From an uncultured Clostridia bacterium (GTDB taxonomy: Bacteria; Bacillota; Clostridia; Oscillospirales; Butyricicoccaceae): a DNA stretch of 6,797 bases. The notes under the pieces were generated by a model. The model saw only the letters and a list, made by a program, of their open reading frames with translations, was not told the origin of the DNA and made no database searches. The position numbers were made by a program, and so were the translations under genes. Positions within the stretch are counted from its first letter, which is position 1; each line of letters begins with the position of its first letter. Of the stretch, positions 5,137 to 6,797 are shown piece by piece. The stretch lies in the NCBI GenBank assembly GCA_910586575.1, contig CAJUJQ010000160.1:1-6797 (forward strand), in the 5' to 3' direction.

Positions 5137-6341
5137 TGCGGATTTTCCTGCATGAGCTGCGCAAGCTTTTGCGCCCTGTCCCGCTGCTGGCGGCTTTGCT
5201 GCTGCTGTTTCTTTTTGAACGCGGTCCGTTCGACTATTATCTAAGCACCCTTCCCGGGCAGAGCGAAACCGGCAGCGTCCTGGAAATCTACGTTGGCTGG
5301 CGGGAGCAGTACGGCACAACGCTTGACCCGGAGGAACTGCCCCAGATCCGGCAGCAGCTGGACGCGCTGTACGCCGAAGCCGACGAAACCATCGCCCACT
5401 GGGACGAAACAAAATGGGCGCAGTGGGCGTCCTTCTCCGACGCGGGCGTCACAAATTACGCGGAATATCAGAAGCTTTTGCAAGAGCTTCCCCAAAACAC
5501 GCGGGACCTTTCGGCGAACAATGTCGCCGCGCTGCTGCTCGACTCCCGCACAGATTTTTTGCAGATGCGAATCAACGCCGTAAAAAACGTCGTCGAACAA
5601 TACGGCTTTGAGAAAGAGGGGCTTCTGTCCGCCGAACCGTCCGGCTCTGCGGAATACGCACGCGGTATGCAGATTGCCTCGAACCCCGAAATCATTCATT
5701 CCCTGCTGTACAGCCAGCTGATCTATGCGGCACAGGAGAGCGCGGCATACCTTGCAGCCGTGCTTTTGCTGATGCTTGCGGTGATCGTGTCCCCCCGCCT
5801 TGTGCGTGACCGGCTTTGCCGTATGCCGCAAACCCAGTGGACAACCCGCACCGGGAGAAAGCTTTCCTGTTATCAGCTTGCGGCGGCGATTGCCTTTTCG
5901 GCGATCCTTTCGCTTGGGATAGTACTCGGGTACGGTATCCGGTTCTGCGTCAACTGGCACGTGAACCGCTTTTGGGACTGCATGGCTTATGCGGCTGCCG
6001 GCTCGCAGATTCCGTGGTTTGATCTGACTTACGGGCAGTATCTGCTGATTCTGGCGGCGCTGCTGATGGCGTTCGGCGTCGCCTGCGGCGCGCTGATGTA
6101 CTTCCTGTCGCGGTTCAGCGGAAATTATATCGCCATGCTGCTGAAAGCCATCCCCGGATTCCTGGCGCTGGCCGCGCTGTCGGGACAGGTGTTCCCGCTG
6201 TGCTTATATTTCGGCAACCGGCTCAGCGGGCTGTCGGGCATGCCCGGAACGGAACCGGCGGTTACGGCGGCTGTGCTGGTGGGGACGCTGATTCTGGCAC
6301 GGTCGGCGGCGCGCCGCGACGGGCGGCAGGAGCTTTTGTAG
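5136..6341 (+). CDS. ABC-2-type transporter permease, third of three paralogues
   Basis: This 401-residue membrane protein is the last gene of the operon; its ATG shares one base with the upstream TAA (TAATG). The N-terminal MRIFLHELRKLLRPVP leads into a short helix 1 (about 14-27). The largest outer domain of the three follows, about 165 residues (28-195), rich in charged and aromatic residues with a helical look (66-87, 140-160). Helix 2 is at 199-219, followed by the loop RDRLCRMPQTQWTTRTGR (224-241), CYQLAAAIAF into helix 3 (245-268), PWFDLTYGQYLL (293-304) into helix 4 (302-324), SGNY (328-331), LKAIPG (336-341), helix 5 (335-352) and helix 6 (375-389). The tail GRQELL resembles the QRKELL tail of the previous paralogue. 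Its role is inferred as transmembrane subunit of the exporter; the enlarged outer domain may contact a substrate or partner outside the cell. Confidence 0.87.
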   Translation: MRIFLHELRKLLRPVPLLAALLLLFLFERGPFDYYLSTLPGQSETGSVLEIYVGWREQYGTTLDPEELPQIRQQLDALYAEADETIAHWDETKWAQWASFSDAGVTNYAEYQKLLQELPQNTRDLSANNVAALLLDSRTDFLQMRINAVKNVVEQYGFEKEGLLSAEPSGSAEYARGMQIASNPEIIHSLLYSQLIYAAQESAAYLAAVLLLMLAVIVSPRLVRDRLCRMPQTQWTTRTGRKLSCYQLAAAIAFSAILSLGIVLGYGIRFCVNWHVNRFWDCMAYAAAGSQIPWFDLTYGQYLLILAALLMAFGVACGALMYFLSRFSGNYIAMLLKAIPGFLALAALSGQVFPLCLYFGNRLSGLSGMPGTEPAVTAAVLVGTLILARSAARRDGRQELL

Positions 6342-6444
6342 CGTATCTGCCCCTCCCCTACAGAACGGCAATCCTGCATGCGGCAAATGAACGATTCTTA
6401 ACCGCCCATTTGGGATATCCTGTGCGTGCATGGCGGCGGATATA

Positions 6445-6519
6445 ATGCGGATTCTATATTATCGGCCGTTGGATATCTTTCGTGTGTCGTCCCGGGGTAT
6501 GCGCCGCGCACATCCGTAA
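6445..6519 (+). pseudogene. Possible decayed 5' end of a fourth permease gene
   Basis: A 24-codon frame starting at 6445 begins MRILYY, identical to the first six residues of the second permease (MRILYYELRI). Synonymous differences occur in three of the codons. The bases around the start, TATAATGCGGATT, are identical to those around the third permease start. After residue 6 the similarity is lost and a stop comes at 6517-6519; no good ribosome binding site precedes it. The simplest reading is the remnant of a further tandem copy, 104 bases downstream of the third permease stop. It could still be chance, or a very short peptide gene. Confidence 0.3.
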
Positions 6520-6598
6520 GCCCTAACAGATAATCGACACCGGTTAAAATTTATTTATACCGATACTACCGCATTAGTCTAATAAAAAATTCCTATAT

Positions 6599-6625
6599 TG
6601 AAACAATAATAAGTGAATTCGTGCT
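6599..6625 (+). promoter_or_regulatory. Weak ECF-like promoter candidate in the AT-rich island
   Basis: TGAAAC (6599-6604) is followed after 15 bases by CGTGCT (6620-6625). The -35 element matches that proposed for the sigma operon, but the spacing is two bases shorter than at 704-732. No plus-strand gene follows, so a transcript would be a short non-coding RNA of about 120-130 bases ending at the hairpin at 6718-6753. Confidence 0.18.
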
Positions 6626-6717
6626 TTAGATGCAAGGGAAGTGTAATTGTTTTTGCCTTGATGCAGCTAACTCGTAACTAATACGTGCCTAACGACTGAA
6701 AATACGCTATGGATTAA

Positions 6718-6753
6718 CAGCCCCCGCCAAGCTATAAAAACCGGTGGGGGCTG
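6718..6753. terminator. Probable bidirectional intrinsic terminator between convergent genes
   Basis: CAGCCCCCGCC (6718-6728) pairs with GGTGGGGGCTG (6743-6753) as an 11-bp stem with one G-T wobble and a 14-base loop. On the plus strand the stem is followed by CTATTATTT, a moderate T-rich tail. On the minus strand it follows the stop codon at 6757 by 3 bases but has only a poor T tail (TTAATCC). It probably ends the minus-strand gene at the right edge and stops any read-through from the permease operon. Confidence 0.7.
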
Positions 6754-6756
6754 CTA

Positions 6757-6797
6757 TTATTTCGTCCCTGCAAGCCTCTGATAGAGCGCCGCCGCGA
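6757..6797 (-). CDS. 3' end of an unidentified minus-strand gene (runs off right edge)
   Basis: Read on the minus strand, the last 12 codons give AAALYQRLAGTK followed by TAA at 6759-6757, just before the terminator hairpin. The Ala/Leu/Tyr-Arg-Leu-Ala pattern is typical of a C-terminal helix. The other two minus frames run through the hairpin before stopping and look non-coding. Too little is present to suggest a function. Confidence 0.5.
   Translation of the reverse strand, partial: AAALYQRLAGTK

Larger units (their letters stand above)
6342..6756. other. Non-coding convergent intergenic region with an AT-rich island
   Basis: No convincing gene lies in these 415 bases. The left part (to about 6520) keeps the GC-rich look of the operon and includes a short frame at 6445 resembling a permease start. 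The right part is AT-rich: 36 of 120 bases are G or C in 6541-6660. It contains an imperfect 22-base palindrome at 6541-6562 (CGGT...ACCG with AAAT/ATTT inside), an 11-base palindrome ATTAGTCTAAT at 6573-6583, and a TGAAAC element at 6599. No clear terminator follows the third permease before the hairpin at 6718. No tRNA or insertion-sequence ends are seen. Confidence 0.6.

Noticed and set aside
5241..5960. 239-codon minus-strand frame opposite the third permease
   Set aside because: Antisense shadow with no recognisable motifs or start signals; the plus strand encodes conserved permease blocks here.
2035..6341. Assignment as a LanFEG lantibiotic-immunity transporter
   Set aside because: The permeases are longer, have large outer domains and number three, and no lantibiotic or two-component genes are present, so the label would overreach.
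6200..6445. 81-codon plus-strand frame overlapping the end of the third permease
   Set aside because: Most of it is the third permease gene read out of frame, with no ribosome binding site or recognisable pattern.

Overview
The window looks like a chromosomal segment of a high-GC member of the Clostridia (Oscillospiraceae/Ruminococcaceae type). This is inferred from strong AAAGGAG ribosome binding sites, GC-rich coding DNA with tightly coupled genes, and protein families typical of gut Firmicutes. The exact genus cannot be read from the sequence.

Layout: positions 1-471 hold the 5' part of a MATE-family drug/sodium antiporter on the minus strand, running off the left edge. A 295-base divergent intergenic region (472-766) carries a sigma-A-like promoter for the MATE gene, a structured leader, a hairpin, and a candidate ECF-type promoter (TGAAAC, N17, CGAATA, with an A/T tract upstream). 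From 767 to 6341 runs one plus-strand operon of six genes, with every junction overlapping: an ECF sigma factor, a six-helix membrane protein without recognised family, an ABC ATPase, and three tandem ABC-2-type permeases. The permeases are diverged paralogues with a large predicted extracytoplasmic domain between helices 1 and 2. Positions 6342-6756 are non-coding and contain a possible decayed start of a fourth permease, an AT-rich island (about 30% GC over 6541-6660) and a strong hairpin. The last 41 bases appear to be the 3' end of a convergent minus-strand gene.

How the genes probably work together (inference): the ECF sigma factor would turn on its own operon from the TGAAAC promoter. 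The translationally coupled six-helix protein sits where an anti-sigma factor usually lies and is a candidate membrane regulator, although it has no zinc-binding anti-sigma motif. The ATPase would power one or more complexes built from the three permeases, possibly exporting or expelling a membrane-active compound. The substrate is not visible from sequence. The most unusual aspects are the one-ATPase/three-permease arrangement under an ECF sigma factor, the non-canonical candidate anti-sigma protein, and the signs that the permease array once extended further downstream.
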